DNA of 64,000 nucleotides, from assembly GCF_964026565.1 (NCBI RefSeq), contig NZ_OZ032162.1, positions 1,488,001 through 1,552,000 on the forward strand. The letters run 5' to 3'. The translations under genes were made by a program, and so were the position numbers. Position 1 is the stretch's first letter, and each line of letters begins with the position of its first letter. The notes beneath the pieces are model-generated. The model made no database searches. It was not told the DNA's origin and worked only from the letters and a program-made list of their open reading frames with translations. The stretch is from Rickettsia endosymbiont of Ceutorhynchus obstrictus. Its GTDB lineage: Bacteria > Pseudomonadota > Alphaproteobacteria > Rickettsiales > Rickettsiaceae. Positions 57,401 to 63,944 of the stretch are shown here, piece by piece.

Positions 57401-59073
57401 CCTCCAGCATTCAAGTTAAAAGCACCACCTACAGCATTTTTGGCATCTAAAGCATAAGTTGCAGCATTCGCCGGCACTCCCGCTTCACCAATATTTATTG
57501 CTGCTACATTTGTGGTGCTAAGGCTGTTATCCTGAAATATAGAGCCGGCTTTCATGTTTAACGCAGCTGTTCCTGCGAGATTTAAGCCTGGCTGCGCTAT
57601 AACACCACCTATAATATTTATCGCATCTAAGATATTACCTGCGCCAATGGTTTTATTTCCTGCTACTACTAAAGCACCGCCGGTTCCATTAAATGTAACG
57701 CTTCCTCCTTGCCCGCCTGTCGTATTAGTTACATTATTACCAAAAGTGAATGTCTGAGCTGCACCGGGTGCTATAATCAATTGCGAGACAGCAGTATTTA
57801 TATTAATGGGACTATTAAAGGCGACATTCCCCGGAACAGTAACCGTAAGCGACCCATTACCGCCAATATTATTACCGATATTAATTGTCGCAAGTGTTCC
57901 GATATTCGCATTAGTAGCAAGAAGGTTAGTAAAAACATCTAATGTACCGTTATTACCGTTAACTATAGGACTATTAAAAGTATAAGGACCCGCCGCGCCG
58001 TTAAATTGAAGTGTACCCGCAGCATTGTTATAATTAACCCCTGCCGTTGCAGTTAACGTCCCACCAATACTCGCTATCCCGTTACTAGTAAAATTAAAGT
58101 TATTAACTGTAACATTTCCTTGTAAATCAACTGTTGTAGCGTTATCACCTTGGATATTAAATACACCGACCGGATAACTCCCCGTTGTGTTCCCTCCAAT
58201 CCCGTTAAGACCGCCTACATTACCGGTAACCGTACTATTATCAGCAAAATTTATCGTACCGGTTCCACCGGCTACTGAATTAATTATATTACCGGTTACA
58301 TCAACGTCATTATCTAGTATAGCGGTCGCATCTGTACCGTTAAAATCCATATTGGAAGTTATGTCGTCCTGAAATTGCGATATAGAATTTGTCGTAAATT
58401 GCACCAAACCACCTGCACCGGTATTAATAGGCGTTGTCCAAATAAGTTGAGTATCACCGATAGCGACCTTAGTACCATCCGGATTCTGAGCAATTTCAAT
58501 TTTTTTAGCAAAAATATTGCCGGTAATGGTTGTTATATTAAGTCCGTCCGTAATAAAGGCTTGGAGTCTCTTAGCATTAGTACCGACATTTGCTGAAATC
58601 TCGGTAGCAGATGTCGAGACGTGAAATGATACTATACCTTGATCATCTGCTCCGCTAACTATACCCTCAGTTGCTACAAATTTGTTACTATTAATATTTT
58701 CATTACTAAAGTTAACTGCAGAATTTGCTCCTTTAAAAATGAGCTGATTAAGTGTAGGTTGTACGTCAATATCATTGGCATCATTAGTAATATATTCATA
58801 CTTTACACCATTAGCAATATTAATAGTCTTAAGCGTTGCCCAAGTTATATCCCTTACGGTCAGCCCTGAATTAACATTTAAGGTAGCCGCTGCAGCATTT
58901 TCTAACGTAGTTGAATAGGTGTTTGCATTTAATTTAATTGAGTTGGTAATTGTAGGGTCACTAATGTTTAGCGCCCCTGCACCATTGGCAAAATCAATAT
59001 TATTTATATAATAAGTATCGGCAGGAACGGCATTACTGTCGGCGAATGGGCTAGCAGCACCGTTCGCATCCAA
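48442..59073 (-). CDS. Autotransporter main open frame (passenger, repeats, beta-barrel)
   Basis: 3543 codons are open from a TTG at 59073 to the stop at 48442. The TTG is only the first start-like codon; the frame is open further upstream to about 59195 (NNVNGNGADIQKVNFVIADG), and this joins naturally to the signal-peptide fragment. Without the N-terminal fragment the product has no Sec signal and would not be exported. A frame this long with no stop is itself evidence of recent selection. Confidence 0.75.
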   Translation of the reverse strand: MDANGAASPFADSNAVPADTYYINNIDFANGAGALNISDPTITNSIKLNANTYSTTLENAAAATLNVNSGLTVRDITWATLKTINIANGVKYEYITNDANDIDVQPTLNQLIFKGANSAVNFSNENINSNKFVATEGIVSGADDQGIVSFHVSTSATEISANVGTNAKRLQAFITDGLNITTITGNIFAKKIEIAQNPDGTKVAIGDTQLIWTTPINTGAGGLVQFTTNSISQFQDDITSNMDFNGTDATAILDNDVDVTGNIINSVAGGTGTINFADNSTVTGNVGGLNGIGGNTTGSYPVGVFNIQGDNATTVDLQGNVTVNNFNFTSNGIASIGGTLTATAGVNYNNAAGTLQFNGAAGPYTFNSPIVNGNNGTLDVFTNLLATNANIGTLATINIGNNIGGNGSLTVTVPGNVAFNSPININTAVSQLIIAPGAAQTFTFGNNVTNTTGGQGGSVTFNGTGGALVVAGNKTIGAGNILDAINIIGGVIAQPGLNLAGTAALNMKAGSIFQDNSLSTTNVAAINIGEAGVPANAATYALDAKNAVGGAFNLNAGGIKFPNAASVLQLQSSAPAGSDTTINLNGNLDPGAAGSGIVAITAINTGETLKIAGAGTLGIVGPGNTLNSITFAGAGNITVVPTINTANAISTGITGALTLGNVNAGINFTAATNLTVNNVTGNIDFKGQTAAALNLTANSTINGTVDSTVGVGGKLNLAANTTVTGVIGTTNALTAVNFNGADINLTAASDANLFTVSGGATATAGGLMTGAVNYAGAGTLTVQNGIKGAVTSTAGGNEILTIDGGNVTGTIGVGGAINLVNIGANPVIFGASVFANTVALTDNASALTLGNNVALTGVVTTANANNGILTFNPGSSVSGTIGGVGAALAQVDILGAAAFGANVWANAVQLTDGLSVLTLNNATVNGAITNTSGNNNSGILILNPGSSVNGIIGANAAALAAVNIGAGAASFGEDVFSKVVALTNGLSVLTLNNGVTVNGAITTAANNNGSLTFTGNSSVTGTIGANGAALNTVTFDGVTTLAQPSFSQTFTVNNGANVTSAAAAVINGNVTIMGNGILNASAADAGVVGNVAAGSGQFTGPVDGNGSVAGGTFKGNVTGSATIAGGVFTGNANSVVISGGQFIGDVVTTVNFTGVGTVDTTNVGGTIDFGGSDGTVTVNDTGTLATVTSNSAAAAGNLAFLGGGTVTGKVSNIGTITVNGVNKIINFQQDVSAASLTFANASTANLQGSLTTGNVDFGVGGGTLEFSGLVGGVNPANYTFDSTVANGNTGILAVNTTLIATNADIGKVKTINIGAGKIFTVDASAGAVNLLQANGSTITFGNANSVFGLTTNTAQTVTFNNSLNGGAGNTGIVNLNGNGNTLTLAGNTGVETLGGANTLAVLNVSGNVTISGAAGTTKLDVSKTTILNLAPASVFTDQSLTSATVGAINIGDNTGFATYALDAVNAPMAPAVPPLLPAGRQFDLTAKVNFANPASILKLQSTAPSGINSIVSLLGDFDPGATGGIVELNSANKGANLIIDDRGFTFGTAAHPLKQLTFSGQGAIAIVAKTFTPEILLNIAEIGLTNVTSNITYAANTQFGVGSITGNMDFANQAGTAIFASAAVEVGGTAQITGNITSTGGPNGTVVFMDNGIIGGTVTNLAMLKAGADGSIVRFNTGGNMSISEIQGIGTGTILFAQATPTDLEGVVNQTGGTAVDLVFPSGGSISGDVGSANNPIGTITAQTGLLILEGKVTGDTAFMIDGATIQFNDDVNIGLERLATPNALRTPVALAVAPIDPDFILNSPNPETNSKPVGSQGAVSIQINGNDVTFTNDVINISNIDFTSPQGVTATFASQNAIVGGATTNANRLHTIAISGDLTTGTLPFGSDSNHLKTVQFNGVDGKITIDSQDFYSSITTKTNNQGSAIFNANNGFTDDLGGENLSLKLVQFSSNKGTVKGDTYAKDITIDVGKSAVFTGYNSRSLDIPAATVGGVKVPRATTKFNYKTKVVSDNFKGSSNSSAEYTNAVLLQAPINGGSHKFDDDVWLQKAVTGTNNITFAPKKTAFIQSDLGASTIVADQATMMFTGDNASVNVGGNISGSNITFDLGNNKIIYTGNAAPTGELTINVLYDTVNSGVENNTDSGNIVIANGANIDLSGVTALKVLLTAASNPASISANSAYPIITSLSGNGITVGNAANLPFNVTANEGVFVRWVINASSFILYPIETTGDITVDNIIKNIITAPPGTDAAKVANVIVNTPIGQRKVVVDHLIPIIERPSITIHKITQINHPFIIPETPIIGPIGGYSPSVPVTGGGVVGVGPNGPAVVGTGPATGGSVIGGTFTPSGPAVVGTGPNGPGTGGVVGVGPNGTVVVGTGPAAGGSVIGGTFTPSGPAVVGTGPNGPGTGGVVGVGPNGPAVVGTGPAAGGSVIGGTFTPSGPAVVGTGPAAGGSVIGGTFTPSGPAVVGTGPNGPGTGGVVGVNPNGPAVVGTGPATGGSVIGGTFTPSGPAVVGTGPNGPGTGGVVGVGPNGPAVVGTGPAAGGSVIGGTFTPSGPAVVGTGPNGPGTGGYSPSAPGGSTGGTSVNGPASVGSSVTPGGSNYTPSIGSGSTSVNGPASVGSSVTPGGSNYTPSIGSGSTSVNGPASVGSSVNPGGSNYTPSIGSGSTSVNGPASVGSSVNPGGSNYTPSIGSGSTSVNGPASVGSSVNPGGSNYTPSIGSGSTSVNGPASVGSSVNPGGSNYTPSIGSGSTSVNGPASVGSSVTPGGSNYTPSIGSGSTSVNGPASVGSSVTPGGSNYTPSIGSGSTSVNGPASVGSSVTPGGSNYTPSIGSGSTSVNGPASVGSSVNPGGSNYTPSIGSGSTSVNGPASVGSSVTPGGSNYTPSIGSGSTSVNGPASVGSSVTPGGSNYTPSIGSGSTSVNGPASVGSSVTPGGSNYTPSIGSGSTSVNGPASVGSSVTPGGSNYTPSIGSGSTSVNGPASVGSSVTPGGSNYTPSIGSGSTSVNGPASVGSSVNPGGSNYTPSIGSGSTSVNGPASVGSSVTPGGSNYTPSIGSGSTSVNGPASVGSSVTPGGSNYTPSIGSGSTSVNGPASVGSSVNPGGSNYTPFGNNVGTSATSPSAATIGSSGNSNIPAASTNSVGSNAVGGSSTNTNNSSAGNSRVGGSSGSNMPIIETGKDSSIGSSGNSSGVSSGAASTGATTTNPNDGFDAARGNTNAGTKEVSDRTSKIRDAENAPDTIPSEQDQGVSRKRGAAVGAGDCDSNEIIYGLWGAPYFGKATQKQQNNLMGYKAKSAGGSIGVDTLINDNIVVGAAYTKVDTKLNYQGAKAGNHTKVNTDMFSAYGLYNFINNWFVEGITSYSRSIIKTNEIRNIINGTETAHGKYRSYSYSGQVVGGYNYLWNETTLSPMFGLRLAKIKDSGYHEFGTSFQNLTIKKRQYNKVEGIAGGEIKTTFYKGEFLIRPQVHAFINYDFKGKTPPIIAELNGLTDPLTVPTPKATKMLYDLGAGVEFKKGRMEYGLHYGLNLAKKYQAQSGTIKIKVNL
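49755..51330 (-). repeat. 19 tandem 84-bp (28-residue) repeats in the autotransporter
   Basis: The unit is GSGSTSVNGPASVGSSV followed by [TN]PGGSNYTPSI. One position alternates T/N; from the N-terminal side the order is TTNNNNTTTNTTTTTNTTN. DNA of the units is almost identical. The tract is rich in Gly/Ser/Pro, precedes the barrel and probably forms an extended stalk. Such tracts readily change copy number. Confidence 0.95.
51375..52150 (-). repeat. Six tandem 138-bp (46-residue) repeats in the autotransporter
   Basis: The unit contains GGSVIGGTFTPSGPAVV and GTGPNGPGTGGVVGVGPNGP. Six copies of the first half are present; the third is joined directly to the fourth (the second half is lost), and one second half reads GVNPNGP. 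It lies N-terminal to the 28-residue repeats. The antisense strand is fully open here because the code is Gly/Pro/Val-rich. Confidence 0.9.
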
Positions 59074-59185
59074 AGCACCGGCGGCGACAGGCTGAGTTAT
59101 ACCGGCACCGGTTAAAGTTTCATTAACACCGTCAGCAATGACAAAATTTACCTTTTGTATATCGGCACCATTACCATTTACATTA

Positions 59186-59533
59186 TTAAATAGAGCCGAA
59201 GGTACTATCTACATTACAGTTAATGATTACACCGTCACTGCCATCCGGTAAATATATTGAAGCGATCTGCCAAGGGGTAGGACCGTCAAGAGTAATAGTG
59301 TGTGCTTTATTTACTACAGTAATAGCAGAACCGTTAGCAAATGGTCCTGGTACATCGAATCCTAGACCGGTAGATAAATTAGTAGCTGCGGTAGTAGTGC
59401 TATTCACTAAAGCCGCTGGCGCCCCGAATGCGCTACCTCCTGAAAGCATCAAGGCAGCGGTGGAAAGAGCCGAGGCAGCAAACATACTTTTTTTGAATAT
59501 TTTTTTCTTTAGACTTTCTTTTTGACTTGACAT
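59186..59533 (-). CDS. Autotransporter N-terminal fragment (signal peptide)
   Basis: 115 codons from the true start to an early TAA created by the frame change. Includes the signal peptide and the first ~75 passenger residues (GLGFDVPGPFANG, ITLDGPTPWQIASIYL), which resemble the start of mature rickettsial OmpB/OmpA. On its own it would give a small secreted peptide. Confidence 0.75.
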   Translation of the reverse strand: MSSQKESLKKKIFKKSMFAASALSTAALMLSGGSAFGAPAALVNSTTTAATNLSTGLGFDVPGPFANGSAITVVNKAHTITLDGPTPWQIASIYLPDGSDGVIINCNVDSTFGSI

Positions 59534-60120
59534 AACAATCTCCTATTTTTCCATTAATTTATTTTCAATTTTCTTAACTTATGTTTCGAGAGCGATATTT
59601 TTTAGCAAGCATTTATAAGAGGAACGCCTTGATGTTATTTCTAAAATATTTTTTAAGTAAAAATTCAAGACGATTTAAACAGTGATATACGCGGATTTAA
59701 TACTTAAATTATTAGAAAAACTAGTTCTAAGTTATTTACCGCAACGTATTTAGTTCCCAAAAAGCAATTTTTTAAAGATTTTACTCTTTTAAATATTAAT
59801 TTTACTTTCGGTTTAATTTGATTAAATAATAAAACACGACGCTAGGAAATAATTAACGATTATAAAATAAGAAAAAGTTTTTAACTGCCGATATTGTTGA
59901 TATAAATAACACAAGCTTATTAGTTGAAAAACTAATAATTTATTGCTATACCGCAACAGTAAGCCTTAGTTAATCTTTATTATATTCAGTATTTAACAAC
60001 TTTAGCCATACAATTAAAAGTTACATTTTTATATTAAAAAAAATTAAATTATAGTGCTTTTTAAGCAATTATTTTATAAATACAGGGGTATTTTTAAGAC
60101 AATGCCTTTGCGTGGGTAGC
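59534..60120. other. AT-rich upstream region of the autotransporter gene
   Basis: About 590 bp with no palindromic repeats and no plausible gene, which is unusual in this window. It probably holds the promoter and a long leader. A TATAAT on the reverse strand at 60048-60053 lacks a well-spaced -35. Selection may keep repeats out of it. Confidence 0.5.
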
Positions 60121-60124
60121 TGCA

Positions 60125-60480
60125 ACGTCTTGTGAGGAGGCAATGCCCGCGTGAGCAGATTAAAGCACGCTCTATGTCATTCCCGTATCCTTGTATGTCA
60201 TTCCCGCTAGCCCTATGTTATTCCCGCCGCCCCCTATGTCATTCCCGCGCAGGCGGGAATCCAGAAAAATTTATAGTCATCCTGAATTTATTTCAGGATC
60301 TACTAAAAGAGATGCCGCAAACTTGTTCAGCATGACAAAGAAAAGCCTGGATTCCCGCCTGCGCGGGAATGACATAAGGGGCAGCGGGAATGACACCGAG
60401 AGCGTTTTTAACCATCCACACAACAACGCCTTTGGTCGCTCGCCATGACGTTTAGGGTATCCACGCAACAATGCCATGGT
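60125..60480. repeat. Composite palindromic repeats upstream of tRNA-Pro
   Basis: cattcccgcgcaggcggg / cccgcctgcgcgggaatg arms with both inner hairpins, outer 'ccctatgtcattcccg' fragments and a 'ccacacaacaacgcctttgg' arm. No gene is seen. Confidence 0.65.
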
Positions 60481-60607
60481 ATGACACCGAAGCGTTTTGC
60501 AAAATTTTTTAAATAAAAAATTGATTTGCGCGATATTATGAGGTATATATTATTTTTATAAGAGTATTTTATATAAAATTGCTCGTAAATCTTAACTTTA
60601 CAATTTT

Positions 60608-60684
<77 letters not shown>

Positions 60685-60782
60685 TATATATAATAGATTT
60701 TTTCTTTCTATTATGTCATTCCGTGATTTATTCACGGAATCCAGTCTTTTTATTAAGGTTTTTTCTGGATACCGTGGTCAAG

Positions 60783-60970
60783 CCCTCTAGTGTACGAACG
60801 TTTAAATAAAGAGGTAAAAATTCTGTCATTCCGTGGCTACGACCACGGAATCCAGCTTATAATATCATAAAAAGACTCTAAAATAAGTCTAATATGGCTT
60901 TATTTTCCTGGATGCCGTGATCAAGTCACGGCATGACACAGCCTTTTTTCAACGTTCGTACAGTAGTGGG
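60783..60970 (-). repeat. 188-bp TIR element, copy J
   Basis: 188 bp, left end slightly changed (CCCTCTAGTGTACG), right end CGTACAGTAGTGGG, TCAAG on both sides. It lies between tRNA-Pro and trmD. Confidence 0.87.
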
Positions 60971-61072
60971 TCAAGCCACGGTATGACACCGAGGACGGTT
61001 TGGGTATCCACGCAACAACACCGCCTCATAATGACAAGGTAAAATCGATCTTGAAATACGAGCAGCATAACA

Positions 61073-61903
61073 ATGTCTCTACTGCACGCCTCAATCCTTA
61101 CCGTTTTTCCCGAAATGTTTCCGGGACCGTTAGGTTTATCTCTGGCCGGTCAAGCATTACACAAAAATATCTGGTCATATGATATTGTTAATATCAGAGA
61201 TTTCGGCATAACTAAGCATAAAAATGTAGACGACGAAGCTTACGGCGGCGGCGACGGCTTAATAATGCGGCCGGATGTTTTAGGTGCTGCTATCGATTAT
61301 AGCCTATCTTTAAATCCCGGCAGTAAAATCTATTATCCGTCACCAAGAGGCAAATTATTTAATCAAAGCCTTGCAAGGGAAATGATCCGGCTAAATTCAG
61401 AAAGATTTAGACAAGATGAATTTAATGGTGAGCTGGCTAGGCGTACCGGAGTATGTGAGCACAGGCGAATCCAGAAAAATTCGCTTGTATCAAGCTTTAT
61501 GAATGACGCTGTACGTCAAGATAAAATAATAATTTTATGCGGTCGCTATGAAGGGATTGACGAACGCGTAATTGAAGAGTATAATATCAATGAAATTAGC
61601 GTAGGGGATTACATCCTATCCGGCGGTGAACTGCCTACTCTTACTATCCTTGATTGCTTAATTAGGCTATTACCAGGCGTTTTAATAAATCAAAACACGT
61701 TATCCTCCGAATCTTTTGAGCAGGACGGCGAGTTTGCCGGTTTATTAGAATGTGCTTTATATACCAGACCCGAAAATTGGCGAGGAAGAAAAGTACCGAG
61801 TGTTTTACTATCGGGCAACCCTCGATTAATTAATGAATGGAAATGCCGGCAATCTACTGAGGTTACCAAATTACGTCGTCCGGATTTATTAACACGGATT
61901 TAG
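61073..61903 (+). CDS. trmD: tRNA (guanine-37-N1)-methyltransferase with in-frame RPE
   Basis: This 276-residue enzyme methylates G37 next to the anticodon and so prevents frameshifting. Family blocks: LTVFPEMFPG, IRDFGITKHKNVDDEAYGGGDGLIM, IYYPSPRGK, ILCGRYEGIDERVIEEY and ISVGDYILSGGELPTL (the AdoMet knot). Residues ~106-149 (from RLNSERFRQDE to SFMNDAVRQ) do not belong to the family and lie just before ILCGRYEG. They are translated from a palindromic element. rplS is 636 bp downstream beyond a large repeat block. Confidence 0.97.
   Translation: MSLLHASILTVFPEMFPGPLGLSLAGQALHKNIWSYDIVNIRDFGITKHKNVDDEAYGGGDGLIMRPDVLGAAIDYSLSLNPGSKIYYPSPRGKLFNQSLAREMIRLNSERFRQDEFNGELARRTGVCEHRRIQKNSLVSSFMNDAVRQDKIIILCGRYEGIDERVIEEYNINEISVGDYILSGGELPTLTILDCLIRLLPGVLINQNTLSSESFEQDGEFAGLLECALYTRPENWRGRKVPSVLLSGNPRLINEWKCRQSTEVTKLRRPDLLTRI
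61391..61517 (+). repeat. Rickettsia palindromic element inside trmD
   Basis: About 127 bp from 'ctaaattcagaaagatttag' to 'atgaatgacgctgtac', homologous to 27342-27452. Arms have diverged from perfect pairing, as expected under coding constraint. It adds roughly 44 codons without a stop, next to the AdoMet-binding knot. Confidence 0.82.
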
Positions 61904-62108
61904 GATAGCTTTGTTGCGTGGCTCGAATTTTTGCAAAGTGTTCGGTGTCATACCGTGGCTTGACCGGCGTTGTTGCATGGATGGTAAAAGCAGCAATATG
62001 TCATTCTAGCTAAAAGCGGGAATCTAGAAAAAACACTTAAAATAAACAAAATTATATAAAAATTTACTATATAATTCGCTTAAATATTTTCTGGATTCCC
62101 GCTTTTAG
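61904..62108. repeat. Palindromic repeats and AT-rich spacer after trmD
   Basis: 'ctttgttgcgtggctcg', 'gtcataccgtggcttgaccg', 'gcgttgttgcatggatgg', then a 'cattctagctaaaagcggg' arm; its partner is split by the next element. No gene is seen. Confidence 0.6.
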
Positions 62109-62315
62109 GGCGTTGTTGCATGGCTACCAGAATCGTCATTGCGAGGAGGCATTTATGCCGACGTGGCAATCCAGTTAAACATATTTTTATACTAAACTTG
62201 TTTAGTATTCTAATTAAATCCCTCATTACATTCGGGATAGCCTGGATTGCCGCAGCCACTTCGTGGCTTCGCAATGACGGGTTTTTTATTAATTTTCGAG
62301 CCATGCAACAACGCC
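62109..62315. repeat. ~207-bp mobile palindromic element (9-bp duplication CGCTTTTAG)
   Basis: 207 bp, GGCGTTGTTGCATGG to CCATGCAACAACGCC, flanked by CGCTTTTAG at 62100-62108 and 62316-62324. Removing it and one flank restores 'cccgcttttagctagaatg', the normal arm of the host repeat. Confidence 0.88.
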
Positions 62316-62324
62316 CGCTTTTAG

Positions 62325-62535
62325 CTAGAATGACATCAAAAATTTGATCCATGCAACAACGCCGCCGCTGCAGGCGGCGTGGCAATCTAGGCTCTCCCGA
62401 ATGTAATGAGGGATTAATTAGAATATTAAACAAGTTTAGTATAACTGGATTGCCACGTCGGGACTACGTCCCTCCTCGCCATGACGGCATTTTTTGCAAC
62501 GTTTTTGATCCACATAATTTTTTACTAGGAGTTAA
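62325..62535. repeat. Further palindromic modules before rplS
   Basis: A diverged copy of the 'ggcaatctaggctctcccga...tgccacgtcggga' unit, carrying the 'gtaatgagggattaattaga' spacer that is also inside the 207-bp elements. No gene is seen. Confidence 0.6.
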
Positions 62536-62539
62536 ATAA

Positions 62540-62959
62540 ATGAATATTATTGACCAGTTTGAACAGGAACATATTTCCCGGCTTATCGCAAATAAAAAAA
62601 TTCCTGCTTTTAACGCCGGTGATACCGTTAAAGTTACCGTCAAACTAATTGATAGATCAATAGAGAAAGACGGTAAGGAAAAAATAATTGAAAGATTTCA
62701 AGCTTACGAGGGCGTAGTAATCGCTAAAAGAAATAGAGGAGTTACTTCTTCTTTTCTAGTGCGTAAAATTAGCCATGGCGAAGGCGTAGAAAGGCGCTTT
62801 ATGACCTACTCGCCGATAGTACACTCTATTGACGTAGTAAAATACGGCGTGGTTCGTCGTGCTAAGCTTTATTATTTAAGACAAAGAAGCGGTAAATCAG
62901 CCAGGATTAAAGAAAGGTTTGTGCATGCTAGTAAGAACCCTAAAGCTAAAGCTGTTTAA
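62540..62959 (+). CDS. rplS: 50S ribosomal protein L19
   Basis: This 139-residue protein starts MNIIDQFEQEHISRL and continues with FNAGDTVKVTVKL, RFQAYEGVVIAKRNRGVTSSFLVRKISHGEGVERRF, SPIVHSIDVVKYGVVRRAKLYYLR and a basic tail. All are L19 landmarks; it lies at the 30S-50S interface. TAGGAG at 62527-62532 is a good ribosome site. Downstream of trmD, as in the classic operon, but split from it by repeats. Confidence 0.98.
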   Translation: MNIIDQFEQEHISRLIANKKIPAFNAGDTVKVTVKLIDRSIEKDGKEKIIERFQAYEGVVIAKRNRGVTSSFLVRKISHGEGVERRFMTYSPIVHSIDVVKYGVVRRAKLYYLRQRSGKSARIKERFVHASKNPKAKAV

Positions 62960-63073
62960 TAGAAAATAGTATTATTGGATGTATGTCATTCCTGCGAAGG
63001 CAGGAATCCAGGTTTTTCTTTGTCATGCTGAAACAAGTTTAGCATGACGAGTATTAGATTGCCGCGTCTAGGC

Positions 63074-63736
63074 TTAAGCACCTCCTCGCAATGACATCAT
63101 ACTATAATACTCACAATATTCCCTAATCGGACAAATAGCACATTCCGGTTTTCTGGCTTTACAAATATATCGCCCGTGTAATACCAACCAGTGATGGGCA
63201 TGTGCCAGCCATTTCTTACCGATAATTTGCAATAATTCGGCTTCCACTTTTTCGGGACTATTACCTTTGGCAAGCCCTAGCCTTTTTGCTACTCTAAATA
63301 CATGAGTATCAACGGCTATGGTTGGCTGCTGAAATAAACAATTTAATATAACATTTGCTGTTTTTCTGCCTACTCCCGGCAATTTAATTAATTCTTCAAA
63401 GCCGTGCGGTACGCGGCTGTGATAATTATTTATTAGTAGGCTACACAAAGAAATTATATTTTTTGCTTTAGCGTTAAATAACCCGATAGATTTGATATAA
63501 TTTTTTAGCCCTTCTTCGCCGAGCCGTAAGACTTTCTCCGGCGTGTCGTAAACCTCGAATAAGGATTTCGTCGCTAAATTTACCGATATATCAGTAGCCT
63601 GCGCCGATAATATTACCGCTACCAATAAAGTAAAATCATTCTTATATTCTAATTCCGTTTTAGGATTTTCATTATTATCGCTTAAAATTTTAAAAATTTT
63701 ATCAACCCATAATTTATCTTTTATTTGTGCTTGCAT
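63074..63736 (-). CDS. nth: Endonuclease III
   Basis: This 220-residue base-excision glycosylase/AP lyase has the helix-hairpin-helix LIKLPGVGRKTANVIL with the catalytic Lys, VDTHVFRVAKRLGL with the catalytic Asp, and the 4Fe-4S loop CKARKPECAICPIREYC. It removes oxidised pyrimidines. The last residues (MMSLRGGA) are read from a palindromic repeat at 63000-63100, so the natural C-terminus was probably a few residues different. Convergent with rplS. Confidence 0.97.
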   Translation of the reverse strand: MQAQIKDKLWVDKIFKILSDNNENPKTELEYKNDFTLLVAVILSAQATDISVNLATKSLFEVYDTPEKVLRLGEEGLKNYIKSIGLFNAKAKNIISLCSLLINNYHSRVPHGFEELIKLPGVGRKTANVILNCLFQQPTIAVDTHVFRVAKRLGLAKGNSPEKVEAELLQIIGKKWLAHAHHWLVLHGRYICKARKPECAICPIREYCEYYSMMSLRGGA

Positions 63737-63777
63737 AATACGCTATTAAAATGGTAAAATTTGACTTTCAAGAATAA

Positions 63778-63918
63778 ACCTCTTGCATAACTTGCTTCTA
63801 AAGGTAATTTGTACGTCAAGCAGATAGCTGAATCCTCACGTTACTTGCGTGTACGTTGCGGTTCTGCGCTTCGTGTTTCCTTCAAATTCCTCTTTATTAG
63901 CTACGTTATGCAAGAGGT
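63778..63918. repeat. Rickettsia palindromic element, intergenic copy of the gatB insert
   Basis: ACCTCTTGCATAAC and its exact inverse GTTATGCAAGAGGT form the ends. The inside shares 'ggtaatttgtacgtc', 'gaatcctcacg' and 'ccttcaaattcct' with the element in gatB. It lies between nth and the next gene. Confidence 0.82.
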
Positions 63919-63944
63919 CTAATTAAAGTTTACTAGGTTTTAAG

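Larger units (their letters stand above)
48442..59533 (-). pseudogene. ompA: Sca0/OmpA-type surface autotransporter, full extent, one frameshift
   Basis: About 11.1 kb, equal to 3697 codons plus one base. N-terminal signal: basic QKESLKKKIFKKS, hydrophobic ASALSTAALMLSGG, cleavage near AFG-APA. The passenger has many loose solenoid units (NIGAGAASFG, LTNGLSVLTLNN, VTGTIG) like rickettsial OmpA. Two tandem-repeat tracts follow. A C-terminal beta-barrel of ~290 residues runs from IYGLWGAPYFGKA to IKIKVNL. AGGAGA at 59539-59544 supports the start. One extra base near 59190 puts the first 115 codons out of frame with the rest. The location between dksA and trmD and the barrel sequence favour Sca0 over Sca5/OmpB; the first 100 residues look OmpB-like. 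Confidence 0.8.

Noticed and set aside
59073..59075. TTG at 59073 as the genuine start of the autotransporter
   Set aside because: The frame is open upstream with passenger-like sequence, no ribosome site is present and the product would have no signal peptide.
60048..60053. TATAAT as the autotransporter promoter
   Set aside because: No -35 at proper spacing; in DNA this AT-rich the hexamer is expected by chance. Mentioned only in the region entry.
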